The position numbers and the translations under genes are program-made. DNA of 64,000 nt from Bacillota bacterium (GTDB lineage: Bacteria > Bacillota > Clostridia > Lachnospirales > Lachnospiraceae): assembly GCA_023402845.1 (NCBI GenBank), contig JAEYFP010000007.1:18524-82523 (forward strand). The letters run 5' to 3'. The notes under the pieces were generated by a model. The model was given only the letters and a program-made list of their open reading frames with translations, ran no database searches and was not told where the DNA came from. Of the stretch, positions 51,656 to 61,297 are shown one piece after another. Numbering within the stretch: the stretch's first letter is position 1; every line of letters begins with the position of its first letter.

Positions 51656-52693
51656 TTAATAAGTTTCTGTTATCCGGTTCACCAGATCAATATATTCGCT
51701 GCAATATTCCTGATAAATCGTCATCATGGCCACCCGGAACCGGAGCCGCTCTTTCTGGCTGAGTTCGGTAATGACACATCCATTTTCTTCCAGATACTCC
51801 CTTGCTGCCTGTTCCCGCTCCGCCCACAGCCGTCTCTCATACAACGCGGATTCTTCCGCACAGGATCGGATAATTTCCTGATCTTCCTTTGTCAGCTTTT
51901 CCCATGTGGCTTTGGAAGCAAGCTGTGTTTCCGGCATACGGTTATGACCGTCCAGCGTAAGATAGCCCGCTACCTCATAGTGCCTCATGGACTCATAGGA
52001 GGGGAAGTTATTTTCCGCGCCGTCTATGATTCCCGTCTCCAGGCCCGCATATACTTCGGAATAGGCCATCCTCACCGCCTTGACTCCCAAAGCGTTGATC
52101 ATGGCTTCCATCAAATCCGAATCCGACACCCGGATACGCATTTTTCTCATATCCTCCAAAGTTTCAATGGGTTTTACGGAATTATAAAAATGTCTTACTC
52201 CCGCATCATACCAGGACAAACCCACCATTCCGTAATCGTCCAGATAAGACAAAAACTCGTCGCCGAGTTCCCCGTCCAGCACCTGCCACATATGTTCTCC
52301 ATCCCTGTATAAGTAAGGAAGCTGAAGCACATTCATCTGCGGCACCTGCTCGCCCGTAGACTGGACCGACAGCCTGGCAAAGTCAATTCCTCCGTACTGA
52401 ATCTGTTCTATGACGGACAATTCGTCTCCAAGCTCTGCTTCGGAAAACACATTGATCTTGATTCTTCCGTCCGTCCTCTCATATACCAGTTCGGCAAAAT
52501 ACTCCGCACCCTGCGTAGTGGGATAGCCTTTCGGCTGGTTTTCCGCATAGGTGAATACAAATTCAGGCACGGTTTCCTGCTCCGTCAAAGACGAAACCGT
52601 ACCCTTGTTCCCTTTCCACAAGAAAAAAACGGTTGCCGCACCTGCGAGCAACAAAAGAATAAGCGCTCCTGCGACCGGAAAACGATTCTTCAT
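51656..52693 (-). CDS. TRAP transporter substrate-binding protein (DctP family), no permease nearby
   Basis: 345 residues. An uncleaved-looking N-terminal helix (AGALILLLLAGAATVFFLWK) without a lipobox Cys, then the DctP fold: FTYAENQPKGYPTTQGAEYF, GGIDFARLSVQSTG, VLQLPYLYRDGEHMW, RKMRIRVSDSDLMEAMINAL (the carboxylate-binding Arg region) and GLETGIIDGAENNFPSYESM. No DctQ/DctM genes occur in the window. It sits inside the uxa operon, so it may bind hexuronate. The ATG at 52693 has GGAGG upstream. Confidence 0.88.
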   Translation of the reverse strand: MKNRFPVAGALILLLLAGAATVFFLWKGNKGTVSSLTEQETVPEFVFTYAENQPKGYPTTQGAEYFAELVYERTDGRIKINVFSEAELGDELSVIEQIQYGGIDFARLSVQSTGEQVPQMNVLQLPYLYRDGEHMWQVLDGELGDEFLSYLDDYGMVGLSWYDAGVRHFYNSVKPIETLEDMRKMRIRVSDSDLMEAMINALGVKAVRMAYSEVYAGLETGIIDGAENNFPSYESMRHYEVAGYLTLDGHNRMPETQLASKATWEKLTKEDQEIIRSCAEESALYERRLWAEREQAAREYLEENGCVITELSQKERLRFRVAMMTIYQEYCSEYIDLVNRITETY

Positions 52694-52711
52694 AAGGGCC
52701 TCCAAAACGCC

Positions 52712-52745
52712 TCTCCCGAAACGGGAAGGGACTCGTTACGGGAGA
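52712..52745 (-). other. Intercistronic hairpin between the ABC binding-protein and TRAP binding-protein genes
   Basis: TCTCCCG and CGGGAGA enclose further self-complementary sequence; there is no T-run. It probably tunes mRNA stability inside the operon. Confidence 0.45.
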
Positions 52746-52782
52746 AGCGCATATGCTATTGCAATGCTGCTTTGGATTTTGC

Positions 52783-53886
52783 TTAAGGATTAATAATACT
52801 CTGTACTTCGTCCGAATCCACATTGGCTGCATCTACCAATACGACACCTGTGTCTATGGTCTTCTCTGCCGGAGCTGCGCCGTTTGCCATTTCCAGTGCG
52901 GTCTTCACGCCGTCATAGCCCATAAAATACTGGCGCTGCACTACGGAAGCCACATCGAATTCGCCGCCGCGGATCATCGTCTCGATTTCTGCGGAGAAGT
53001 CAAATCCTACCATAATAATATCCGTACGATTGGATTCTGTCAAACCTGTTACAAATCCTACTGTGGAACCGTTGTTCGGTCCGAATACAGCCTTCAGGTT
53101 CGGATAGGTGGTAATGAAGTCCTGACAGAAGCTGACTGCCTTGCTGATATCTCCTTCATTTACCTTTATGTCGTCGTTCAGCACTTTCCAGCTTTCCGGC
53201 GCATTGGCATCCCAATATTCGTTGAAGCCCTTTACGCGGTCATTGATCGTCTGGGAACCGGTGGAGCCTACCTGAATTGCGATCTGAGCTTCTTCCGTCT
53301 CGGAAAGGCCGGATTCCTTTAATCTTCCTAGCATTTCTTCTGCTGCCGTTCTTCCTGCTTCGACGTTGTTGGTCAAAAGCGCCGCACTGTAGTTTTCGCT
53401 CTTGATCACGGTATCCACAAGCACTACAGGCGTTCCTGAATTATACGCCTCTGTAATCGGCATATCCAGAGATTCGCTGTCAAGAGGTGCGATTACAATA
53501 CCGTCCGCCTGTGCGGATACTGCATTCTGTAAAAGGGTCAACTGGCCTTCGATATCGGACTCCAGAGCGGTTCCGACTACGACTACTTTACATCCCAGAT
53601 CTTTACCCGCCTGCTCTGCGCCGGCCTGCAATACGCTCCAGTACTGGTTGCCCAGAACCTTTACAATTACATAGATTGTCTTTTCGCTGTCCGCTGTGGC
53701 AGCCGCTTCTTCCGCTTCAGGAGCTTCCGTTGCCTCAGGCGCTTCCTGTTCCTCTACCGCAGCCGGTGCCGCCGCCTCCGCTGCCGGTGCCTGCTCTGTT
53801 GCACCACTGTTTCCACAGCCTGCCAGCAATGACATCGCCATCGCGCCTGTTAATAAAGTTGCCGCCAATTTTTTCCACTTATTCAT
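52783..53886 (-). CDS. Sugar ABC transporter substrate-binding lipoprotein (RbsB/YtfQ-like)
   Basis: 367 residues. Signal peptide with lipobox LAGC (Cys24), a long Ala/Glu/Pro linker to about 68, then a type I binding fold (TIYVIVKVLGNQYWSVLQAG; ADGIVIAPLDSESLDMPI; AVFGPNNGSTVGFV; VVQRQYFMGYDGVKTAL). CUT2 family. Ligand is not provable from sequence; the neighbours argue for a hexuronate or pectin-derived sugar. Confidence 0.88.
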   Translation of the reverse strand: MNKWKKLAATLLTGAMAMSLLAGCGNSGATEQAPAAEAAAPAAVEEQEAPEATEAPEAEEAAATADSEKTIYVIVKVLGNQYWSVLQAGAEQAGKDLGCKVVVVGTALESDIEGQLTLLQNAVSAQADGIVIAPLDSESLDMPITEAYNSGTPVVLVDTVIKSENYSAALLTNNVEAGRTAAEEMLGRLKESGLSETEEAQIAIQVGSTGSQTINDRVKGFNEYWDANAPESWKVLNDDIKVNEGDISKAVSFCQDFITTYPNLKAVFGPNNGSTVGFVTGLTESNRTDIIMVGFDFSAEIETMIRGGEFDVASVVQRQYFMGYDGVKTALEMANGAAPAEKTIDTGVVLVDAANVDSDEVQSIINP

Positions 53887-53967
53887 TTTTTCCTCCTTTT
53901 TTCATCCTCTTGGGATGTGCTTTACTTTGTTTTATTATTAAGCTTATTGCTTTTCATATATTGGTCC

Positions 53968-55023
53968 TTAAACCGCCTTCTGCATGCCGAAAAACCGCTT
54001 GATCATTGTTAAGTTTCCGCCCCTGTTGGCAGTCTGGGATGCCACTGCGATCAGCAGAATAAAACCTACGATGACTTGCTGCCAGAAAGAGTTAATTCCA
54101 TTTAAGTTCAAACCATTTCGAATGACGCCCATCATCAACGCGCCAATAACCGTATTTAAAATGGTTCCTTCGCCGCCCAGAATGGAGATTCCGCCGAGAA
54201 CGGAAGCGGCAATGGCCTCCATCTCATAACCGTTACCTGCCGTAGGCTGTGCGCTTGAGAGTCTGGAAGATACGAGAACACCGCAGATAGCAGCGGAAAG
54301 TCCTGAAATACAGTATGCAAACATACGGGTCTTTACGGCGTTAATGCCAGAAAGCTTCGCCGCCTCCAGATTGGAGCCGCAGGCATAAATCTGACGTCCG
54401 ATCCGCATCTTCGCCAAAACGATGCCGAGAATAATCGCGTATACCAGTGTGATGATCACGCTGTAAGGCAGACCGTCGCCGCCGATTCTTCCTCCGCCCA
54501 GAACATAGAACTGTTTCTGCACGCTTTCGGAAGGAATATTCGTGGTGTAAAGAGGCGCGCCATTTACGAGCACATTTGCCATTCCCCTGTACACCCATTG
54601 GGTGGCAAGTGTGGCCACAAAAGGAACTACACCCAGAATTTCAATAAAAAATCCGTTCATAATACCGGTCAGCACCCCCATCATCATACAAAGAATCATA
54701 CAAACCCACAGCGGCAGTCCCTGCGTCAATAGACCGACCATAATAATTCCGGACAACGCCATGGACGCACCAGCTGAAAGATCGTTTCCTCCGCAGACGA
54801 GACAGAAGCTCAAACCGCATCCGATGATCGTATAGGTCACGATCTGCTGTAATAGGTTCTGCAGGTTGGCCTGAGCCAGAAATTTATCCGGCGAGAGTAC
54901 GGCGAACAACAGGAACATGCCTATCAATATCCCCAATGAATAAATTGCTCTTCTGGTTGCCGCGTTCAGCTTGTTAAAAGAATTCCAGCCGTTAAGCGGC
55001 GTCCGTTGTTTTGTTTTTGTCAT
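53968..55023 (-). CDS. Sugar ABC transporter permease (RbsC-like)
   Basis: 351 residues, about ten helices. IGCGLSFCLVCGGNDLSAGASMAL, FVATLATQWVYRGMANVLVN, IYACGSNLEAAKLSGINAVK and AIAASVLGGISILGGEGTI are the conserved loops of CUT2 permeases. It is the pore of the importer encoded on both sides. It starts 17 bases after the ATPase gene. Confidence 0.92.
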   Translation of the reverse strand: MTKTKQRTPLNGWNSFNKLNAATRRAIYSLGILIGMFLLFAVLSPDKFLAQANLQNLLQQIVTYTIIGCGLSFCLVCGGNDLSAGASMALSGIIMVGLLTQGLPLWVCMILCMMMGVLTGIMNGFFIEILGVVPFVATLATQWVYRGMANVLVNGAPLYTTNIPSESVQKQFYVLGGGRIGGDGLPYSVIITLVYAIILGIVLAKMRIGRQIYACGSNLEAAKLSGINAVKTRMFAYCISGLSAAICGVLVSSRLSSAQPTAGNGYEMEAIAASVLGGISILGGEGTILNTVIGALMMGVIRNGLNLNGINSFWQQVIVGFILLIAVASQTANRGGNLTMIKRFFGMQKAV

Positions 55024-55040
55024 CTTTTCATCCCCTTTTT

Positions 55041-56570
55041 TCAGGCTTCGCCAGCTAACTTCGGAGCCGGTTTCCCTTCCAGTTTGTTATATCCGGCCGC
55101 CAGATACAAAATCTGTTCCTGTGTGGCCCCCTTGGCGTTCAGCTCTCCGTTGATCTCTCCCTGGTGAATGACCAGAATCCGGTCGCTCATGCCCAGAATT
55201 TCGGGGAGTTCCGAGGAAATCATGATGATTGCCACGCCCTGATCGCTCAGCTTATTAAATAGTTCATAAACCTCATATTTGGCTCCCACGTCGATACCGC
55301 GGGTCGGTTCGTCCACAATCAGTACCTTTACGTCATTGCAGAGCCACTTTGACAACACCACCTTCTGCTGGTTTCCTCCGGAAAGGTTCTTGCAGACCTG
55401 ATGGACGCTGGGTGTCTTGGTATGTAGAAGCTCCACATATTCTTCCGCATTTTTCAGCCCCGCCTTGTCGTCTATAAATCCAAAGTGTGTGATGCTGGGA
55501 AGATGGGCCATATTGGTGTTGTATTTGACGTCCAACCCCAACGCCAGTCCGTCTCTTTTTCTGTCCTCCGTGGCATAGCCGATTCCATGGCTGATCGCCT
55601 GTATGACAGAATTGATTTTAATGGGCTTTCCTTCCAGTGTCAGCTCCATCGTTTCCGGATGGTCCGCGCCGAAAATACAGCGCATCAGCTCGGTCCTGCC
55701 CGCTCCTACCAGACCGGAAATCCCCAGGATTTCACCCTTTCGTACATGGAAGTAATCCGCGTTGACCTTCGTATCGCGTTTTACATTTCTCGCCTCCAAT
55801 ACCACGTCTCCGATCGTTCTGACGTGCTTTGGATATTTATCCTCCAGCGAACGGCCCACAATCATATTGACCAGTTCATCCATCGTAATGTCGTTTAAGT
55901 TTTTCGTCCCTATATACTGCCCGTCACGGATCACCGTCACCCGTTCGCAGATGCGGCTCAGTTCCGCCATACGGTGGGAAATATACACCATCCCCACACC
56001 TTTTTTCTTCAGCCGGTTGACAATTTCAAACAACTGGTCGATTTCTCTTTCGGTCAGCGTAGCGGTCGGTTCATCCAGCACGAGTATCTTGGAATGAAAA
56101 CTGATCGCTTTGGCAATCTCCACCATCTGCTGCTTGGCAACGCTCAAGGCGCCCACATGCGTATAAGTGTCTATCTCAATTCCCAGTTCGTCCAGAATTT
56201 TTTTCGCTTCTTTATGCATCTGCCTGTCATCGATAAAAATGCCTTTTATCTGCGCCCGGCCGATAAAAATATTGTCTGCCACACTTAAATGCCCGCACAT
56301 ATTCAATTCCTGCATGATGATGCTGATGCCCAGATTATGCGCCCTGCTGACAGAGTCAATCACCACCTTTTCGCCTTCGATGAAAATTTCCCCTTCATCC
56401 GCCCGGTACACACCCGACAGAATCTTCATGAGGGTGGATTTTCCAGCGCCGTTCTCGCCGACCAGCCCGAGCACCTCTCCCTTATTCACGGTGAGAGATA
56501 CATTATCCAAAGCCTTCACGCCGGGAAAGCTTTTGCTGATTCCTTCCATCCGAAACAGCTCCTGTTCCAT
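55041..56570 (-). CDS. Sugar ABC transporter ATPase (RbsA-like, two domains)
   Basis: 509 residues. First domain: GENGAGKST (about 37-45), LSVAKQQMVEIAKA, LVLDEPTATLTEREI. Second domain: degenerate P-loop GLVGAGRTE, LSGGNQQKVVLSKWL, LIVDEPTRGIDVGAKYEVY. It drives the CUT2 importer. AAAGGAGG precedes the ATG. It is the first gene of the transporter-uxa operon; a terminator separates it from the kinase/regulator pair upstream. Confidence 0.93.
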   Translation of the reverse strand: MEQELFRMEGISKSFPGVKALDNVSLTVNKGEVLGLVGENGAGKSTLMKILSGVYRADEGEIFIEGEKVVIDSVSRAHNLGISIIMQELNMCGHLSVADNIFIGRAQIKGIFIDDRQMHKEAKKILDELGIEIDTYTHVGALSVAKQQMVEIAKAISFHSKILVLDEPTATLTEREIDQLFEIVNRLKKKGVGMVYISHRMAELSRICERVTVIRDGQYIGTKNLNDITMDELVNMIVGRSLEDKYPKHVRTIGDVVLEARNVKRDTKVNADYFHVRKGEILGISGLVGAGRTELMRCIFGADHPETMELTLEGKPIKINSVIQAISHGIGYATEDRKRDGLALGLDVKYNTNMAHLPSITHFGFIDDKAGLKNAEEYVELLHTKTPSVHQVCKNLSGGNQQKVVLSKWLCNDVKVLIVDEPTRGIDVGAKYEVYELFNKLSDQGVAIIMISSELPEILGMSDRILVIHQGEINGELNAKGATQEQILYLAAGYNKLEGKPAPKLAGEA

Positions 56571-56620
56571 ATCCCATCCTCCTTTCCAGATCGTTTCCTT
56601 CTCTTCTTTCTTCTACCGTC

Positions 56621-56626
56621 ATTATA
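56621..56626 (-). promoter_or_regulatory. -10 box of the ABC-uxa operon
   Basis: Minus strand TATAAT with no acceptable -35 box 16-18 bases upstream, as expected for a promoter that needs the AraC-type response regulator encoded next to it. Confidence 0.45.
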
Positions 56627-56692
56627 AAGTCCGCATTTTGTTGATCCTATCGTATTTTTTTATGAAAAGTAGTAAGATTTTATCTTTTTACA

Positions 56693-56729
56693 CAAAAAAT
56701 ACCCATCTCGGAAACATAATGGGTATTTT
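56693..56729 (-). terminator. Intrinsic terminator after the second response-regulator gene
   Basis: On the minus strand AAAATACCCAT, an 11-base loop, ATGGGTATTTT, then a T-run. It makes the kinase/regulator pair a separate transcription unit from the transporter operon. Confidence 0.8.
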
Positions 56730-56744
56730 GTATAACCTCTTTTT

Positions 56745-57572
56745 TTATAAATTCCGGAGCACTTTCATTCGGTACTCGGAAGGATTCTGTCCGGTCATCC
56801 GGTGAAATACTTTTGTAAAGTAATTGGAGTCCGGATAGCCTACTCTGGCCCCCACCTCTTTGACATTGATGTTAGGCTTCCCCAGAAGCTTTCTGGCTTC
56901 TTCGATCCGGTATTCCGCCAGATAGGAGGTGAAGTTCTGTCCGAACTGCTGCTTGAACATTTTACAGAAATAAGGCTCCGAGTAGTTCATGGCTCTGGCT
57001 CCATCGCTCATGGATATTTCGTTCATGTAGTTTTTGCGGATATATTCTTCTACCATGGAGGTCATAACGGACAGGCGACTGACCGCTTCAGCCTCGTTCT
57101 CTTCTTCCCGTTCTTCTATGTCCGCCCTGTCCGCAAGAATCTCCTGTTCTATAGCCATAGCCGTTTCCGCTTTCATTTCCTTCCTTCGGAATTCCCATTC
57201 CGCAGTCAGATGCAAGGCTTCCTCCACCACGCTCATCAGCTCCTTAATGGAATAAGGCTTCAGAAGATAATCCAGCGCCCGAAGATAAATGGCTTTCTTC
57301 GCATATTCAAAGCGGTCATAGGCGGTAAGAAAAATCAGACAGCATCCCTTCTTTTCCGTCCGCATAATTTCTGCCGCTTGAATACCGTTCATTCCAGGCA
57401 TGGCAATGTCCAGTATGACGATCTGGACATTTTCCCTTCGAAAAATTTCCACGGCTTCCTTTCCGTTTTCTGCCTCGTAAATGACGCAGCTCTCTCCCAG
57501 CTTCTTTTGCAGGGTCTTTTTCAGCGCCATGCGCTCAATTAGTTCATCCTCCGCTATCAGCAAACGATACAT
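56745..57572 (-). CDS. YesN-type response regulator with AraC DNA-binding domain
   Basis: 275 residues. Receiver 1-120 with acidic pair EDE (8-10) and Asp55 (VILDIAMPG), then the AraC helix-turn-helix pair (about 175-275: ISMSDGARAMNYSEPYFCKM; VKEVGARVGYPDSNYFTKVF). It is shorter than the 407-residue homologue at 38249 because the middle region is missing. Partner kinase is directly upstream. Likely target: the CUT2 importer-uxa operon starting at 56570. Confidence 0.93.
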   Translation of the reverse strand: MYRLLIAEDELIERMALKKTLQKKLGESCVIYEAENGKEAVEIFRRENVQIVILDIAMPGMNGIQAAEIMRTEKKGCCLIFLTAYDRFEYAKKAIYLRALDYLLKPYSIKELMSVVEEALHLTAEWEFRRKEMKAETAMAIEQEILADRADIEEREEENEAEAVSRLSVMTSMVEEYIRKNYMNEISMSDGARAMNYSEPYFCKMFKQQFGQNFTSYLAEYRIEEARKLLGKPNINVKEVGARVGYPDSNYFTKVFHRMTGQNPSEYRMKVLRNL

Positions 57573-57600
57573 TCTTATTCCCCCATGACATTACAATCTC

Positions 57601-59097
57601 TCAGGCTTTCCGTTTTCCAAACTCGATCTGTATGACCGTGCCGACGCCTTCCCGGCTGTCGATGGAAATGCTGCCCTTCTCATAATACGCCGCAATCCTT
57701 CTGTGAATATTTCCAAGCCCGATCCCAAGGCCCGTCCCCCTCTTTTCCGTTTCCTCCCGAATCCGCTTAAGATGTTCCTCGCTCATTCCCTCTCCGGTAT
57801 CCTCCACCATAATCCGCAAGGTTTCCCCTTCTCTTATGATACTTATGGAAATCGTCCCGCCTGTTTCCTTGTCCACGATCCCATGGAGTACCGCATTTTC
57901 CACCAGAGGCTGGAGCAAAAAGACCGGAACCTCCTCCGCATACAGTTCTTCGGGACATACGACAAAAAACCGCACGCGCTCTCCAAACCTCATCCGCTGA
58001 ATGTACATATAATCCTGCACTACCTTTAACTCCTGCTTCAAAGGAGCAAAGGCATTGGTCGTACGCAGGCTGTAACGGAGAAGGTTGCTCATAGCTACCA
58101 GCATTTCTTCCGTTACCGGCGCTTCCTCCATCTGGGCCATGCGGGTAATCATATTCAATGTATTAAATAAAAAATGAGGGTCTAACTGGCTTCGAATCAA
58201 CTGAAGCTGCGCCATGGAAAACCGCTGCTCCAGCTCTGCCCGCTCCAGCTCCTGCCGGTACAGGCGTTCTTCCATCACCCTCTTTTCTTCCGTTGCCACC
58301 ACATAGTCCTGTGTGGAGTGTTTCATTTTATTAAAAGCGCTGACCAACTGCCCGATTTCATCCTGTCCCTTCCAGTCCAGATCCGCGCCGGAAAAGTCAT
58401 TCTTTTCAATTTTCCCGGAGACCTCCGCTAGGCGGCCCATAATCTTTAGGATGCTGCTCATGAACAGGCGCATGACAGCCAGCAGGAGCCAGAATGCAGC
58501 AAAGCTGATCAGAAGCAGGATATACGGCATCTGCTTTAATATCGGCAGTTGCTCTTCATAGTAGCCATTTCCTTCTAAAAGCACGGCTCTGGTAAGCCTG
58601 GAGGCATAAGCAGCCAAATAGTCCTGCATACTGTAGGTTTTGTACAGCTCGGTAATGTAGTCCTCCTCCGTCTTCTCCATGGCCGTCACCTTATCCCTCT
58701 GCTTTGAATATTCTTCAAAAGCATTTTTAATACTCCAGGTAATGGAATAGCGTTCCTCCCCTATCTGCGCATAATCATAGGGCAGATTAGCCAAATATCC
58801 AGCAGTCTCCCCACATGCCTGACGGAATTCTTCTTCCGTCTCCCGGTTCTTTTCCGACATAAACTGCAAAAATAAATCCTTTTCCTTGTCCAGTGCATCC
58901 TGGAATCGGTAGCATGCCAGATTGTCGTCCAGAATAATCCTCACGTTATCGATAAAGGAATAGGGAATATTCAGATTGACCAGAACCACTGCCTCCATAA
59001 TCAGGCCCACACTTACAATAATGACTTGAATTTTACGCCGAAGCGGCATTCTCTGCCAGTATTTTATAAATTTATCTTTCATATCCACTCTTCCCAT
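57601..59097 (-). CDS. LytS/YesM-type sensor histidine kinase
   Basis: 498 residues. TM1 about 23-45, an extracellular helical region (50-187), TM2 about 191-214, HAMP to 265, phospho-acceptor His308 in LDPHFLFNTLN, Asn401 in LVENAVLHG, then VEDTGEGM and GLGIGLGNIHRR. Start at 59097 has a closely spaced AGGA; an internal ATG at 59082 is also possible. It stands 28 bases before its regulator. No anchored sugar-binding sensor gene accompanies it, unlike the mgl-linked kinase. Confidence 0.92.
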   Translation of the reverse strand: MGRVDMKDKFIKYWQRMPLRRKIQVIIVSVGLIMEAVVLVNLNIPYSFIDNVRIILDDNLACYRFQDALDKEKDLFLQFMSEKNRETEEEFRQACGETAGYLANLPYDYAQIGEERYSITWSIKNAFEEYSKQRDKVTAMEKTEEDYITELYKTYSMQDYLAAYASRLTRAVLLEGNGYYEEQLPILKQMPYILLLISFAAFWLLLAVMRLFMSSILKIMGRLAEVSGKIEKNDFSGADLDWKGQDEIGQLVSAFNKMKHSTQDYVVATEEKRVMEERLYRQELERAELEQRFSMAQLQLIRSQLDPHFLFNTLNMITRMAQMEEAPVTEEMLVAMSNLLRYSLRTTNAFAPLKQELKVVQDYMYIQRMRFGERVRFFVVCPEELYAEEVPVFLLQPLVENAVLHGIVDKETGGTISISIIREGETLRIMVEDTGEGMSEEHLKRIREETEKRGTGLGIGLGNIHRRIAAYYEKGSISIDSREGVGTVIQIEFGKRKA

Positions 59098-59158
59098 TGC
59101 TTCCTAAATTTCTTTCGTGGCTATCGTAACGTATTTTCGTCCACAATGCAATGGGGAA

Positions 59159-60034
59159 TCATGTTTCTAACTGAATCCTCGTATCCTTGAATTCCTTTGG
59201 GGAAATTCCGAATTCCTTTTTAAAAGCTCTGTAAAAACTGGAATAATCCCTAAAGCCAAAGGATTGGTAAGTCTCGCTGATACTCACATTTCCAAGCAGC
59301 GCTTCCTTACATGCATACAGCCTCTTTTTCAGGATATATTGATGAAGGGACACCCCCATATTGTCCTTGAAAATATGGGAAATATGATATTTGCTCACAA
59401 AAAACTCATTTGCGATCGCATCGAGCGTCAGCTCCTCCTCCAAATGCTCTTCGATGTAGCAAATCAAATTCCGGTATAGATGATGCCCTTCCTCCGGATA
59501 GTTTAAGTGCTTTTGCTCATACATGATCCGGTTCAAATGCATGACCAAACCGTTGATACCGAGCGCAATGCGCACATCCCTCCCGAACCGCTGTCCCTGG
59601 ATCTCCTCCAGAAGCTCAAAGACCTTCGCCTGAACCGTATTGAAAGTGATGACATCGTTGTGGATAATGTAATCTCCCATATCCGACACATGCCGTATGA
59701 AATAAAGGTAGTCCTCCGACAGCTCCCGAAGCTGATCACAGTATTCCTCGCTGATCCAAAGGACAAACCTTCGGTACGGCTTGCCGGAATTATGTATCAC
59801 GGCCTGATGGGATACCTTCGGGGGAATCAGCACGATGTCGCCCGGCTTCAAATCCCATCTCTGCTCCTCGATTCGAATGGATACTTCCCCCTCCAGAAAA
59901 AAGTAAAATTCATGGTAGCGGTGCATATGGATTTTTCCCTGTGGAAGATTCCTGTCACTGTAATAATAGATTTCAAAATCCCTTGAAAGCATGTACTGTC
60001 TTTTTGTAAATTCCGCACGTAAATTTTTTTTCAT
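59159..60034 (-). CDS. AraC-family regulator with cupin sensor domain
   Basis: 291 residues. N-terminal cupin (about 20-110; HMHRYHEFYFFLEGEVSIRI, LKPGDIVLIPPKVSHQA) and C-terminal AraC DNA-binding region (about 185-285; LTLDAIANEFFVSKYHISHI; SISETYQSFGFRDYSSFYRAF). Divergent from uxuAB, so it is the likely uxu regulator, responding to a sugar acid bound in the cupin. GGGG lies before the ATG. Confidence 0.92.
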   Translation of the reverse strand: MKKNLRAEFTKRQYMLSRDFEIYYYSDRNLPQGKIHMHRYHEFYFFLEGEVSIRIEEQRWDLKPGDIVLIPPKVSHQAVIHNSGKPYRRFVLWISEEYCDQLRELSEDYLYFIRHVSDMGDYIIHNDVITFNTVQAKVFELLEEIQGQRFGRDVRIALGINGLVMHLNRIMYEQKHLNYPEEGHHLYRNLICYIEEHLEEELTLDAIANEFFVSKYHISHIFKDNMGVSLHQYILKKRLYACKEALLGNVSISETYQSFGFRDYSSFYRAFKKEFGISPKEFKDTRIQLET

Positions 60035-60091
60035 GTGAATACCCCATATCGGTTTTTGCAGCTCGAATCAATAAATGAATACGTTTTTATT

Positions 60092-60120
60092 AGAATAACA
60101 TTTAATCGCAACTTTTACAA
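60092..60120 (-). promoter_or_regulatory. Predicted promoter of the AraC-cupin gene
   Basis: Minus strand TTGTAA (60120-60115), exactly 17 bases, TATTCT (60097-60092). Confidence 0.5.
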
Positions 60121-60163
60121 TGTGAACAGCAATTCTGTCAATAGACTTTTTTCGCCTTCCACT

Positions 60164-60169
60164 TATAAT
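60164..60169 (+). promoter_or_regulatory. -10 box of the uxuAB operon
   Basis: TATAAT 55 bases before the uxuA ATG, with only a weak -35 match at 60141-60146. This fits activation by the divergent AraC regulator. Confidence 0.5.
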
Positions 60170-60223
60170 GAAATTACACAATGGATTATCAATAAACAGA
60201 ATTACAGAAAGGGACTGTTACTT

Positions 60224-61297
60224 ATGGAAATGACATTAAGGTGGTATGGTTCGAAATTTGACACGGTTACGCTGAGCCAGATCCGGCAAATACCCGGAGT
60301 AACCGGAGTCATCACGACATTATATGACACAGCGCCGGGAGAAGTATGGAGTCGGGATCGCATTCGCGCGTTGAAAGAAGAGGTGGCGGCCGCCGGTCTT
60401 CACATAGCGGGAATCGAGAGCGTAAACATTCATGAAGCGATCAAAGCCGGGACAGAGGAACGGGAACAATACATTGCCAATTATATCGAAACGCTCGAAA
60501 ATTTAGGCAAGGAGGACATTCATCTTGTCTGCTACAACTTCATGCCCGTATTTGACTGGACCCGCACGGAGTTAGCACGCGTACGTTCCGACGGTTCTAC
60601 GGTACTCGCCTATAACCAGGCTGCCGTAGACGCATTAAATCCCGAGGACATGTTTGATTCCATCACGGGAGATTCAAACGGTACGATCATGCCCGGCTGG
60701 GAACCGGAGCGAATGAAAAAAATCAAAGAGCTGTTTGCGATGTATCAGGATCTTGACGCAGATATGCTGTTCTTAAACCTGAACTATTTCCTCGAAAAAA
60801 TTATGCCTGTCTGCGACCGCTATGACATCAATATGGCGATCCATCCCGACGATCCTGCGTGGAGCGTATTTGGCCTTCCCCGCATCATCATCAACCAGCC
60901 AAACATTCTGCGCATGATGAAAATGGTGGATAATCCGCATAATGGCGTGACCTTTTGTTCCGGCTCTTATGGTACCAATCTGGAAAATGACCTCCCCGGC
61001 ATGATCCGCGCTTTAGAGGGCAGGATCCATTTTGCCCATGTACGCAATCTGAAGTTCAACAGCCCGGAGGATTTCGAAGAATCCGCTCATCTTTCCGGCG
61101 ACGGATCCTTTGATATGTACGAAATCATGAAAGCCCTCTATGATATTAAATTTATCGGCCCTATCCGCCCCGACCATGGACGCATGATCTGGGGAGAGGT
61201 AGCTATGCCCGGATACGGACTATACGACCGCGCGCTTGGCGCAGCTTATCTGAATGGCCTGTGGGAAGCCATCGAGAAAGGAGACCGCAGAAAATGA
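60224..61297 (+). CDS. uxuA: Mannonate dehydratase UxuA
   Basis: 357 residues. MTLRWYGSKFDTVTLSQIRQ at the start, YNFMPVFDWTRTEL, MAIHPDDPAWSVFGLPRII, FCSGSYGTNLENDLP and HFAHVRNLKF give the metal-site pattern of the family. It dehydrates D-mannonate to 2-keto-3-deoxygluconate. The ATG at 60224 is used; the frame is open further up to 60035, but that part covers the promoter. Confidence 0.96.
   Translation: MEMTLRWYGSKFDTVTLSQIRQIPGVTGVITTLYDTAPGEVWSRDRIRALKEEVAAAGLHIAGIESVNIHEAIKAGTEEREQYIANYIETLENLGKEDIHLVCYNFMPVFDWTRTELARVRSDGSTVLAYNQAAVDALNPEDMFDSITGDSNGTIMPGWEPERMKKIKELFAMYQDLDADMLFLNLNYFLEKIMPVCDRYDINMAIHPDDPAWSVFGLPRIIINQPNILRMMKMVDNPHNGVTFCSGSYGTNLENDLPGMIRALEGRIHFAHVRNLKFNSPEDFEESAHLSGDGSFDMYEIMKALYDIKFIGPIRPDHGRMIWGEVAMPGYGLYDRALGAAYLNGLWEAIEKGDRRK

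Noticed and set aside
60035..60223. Extended N-terminus of UxuA
   Set aside because: This stretch contains the divergent promoters; UxuA homologues begin at MEMTLRWYG or similar, which matches the ATG at 60224.
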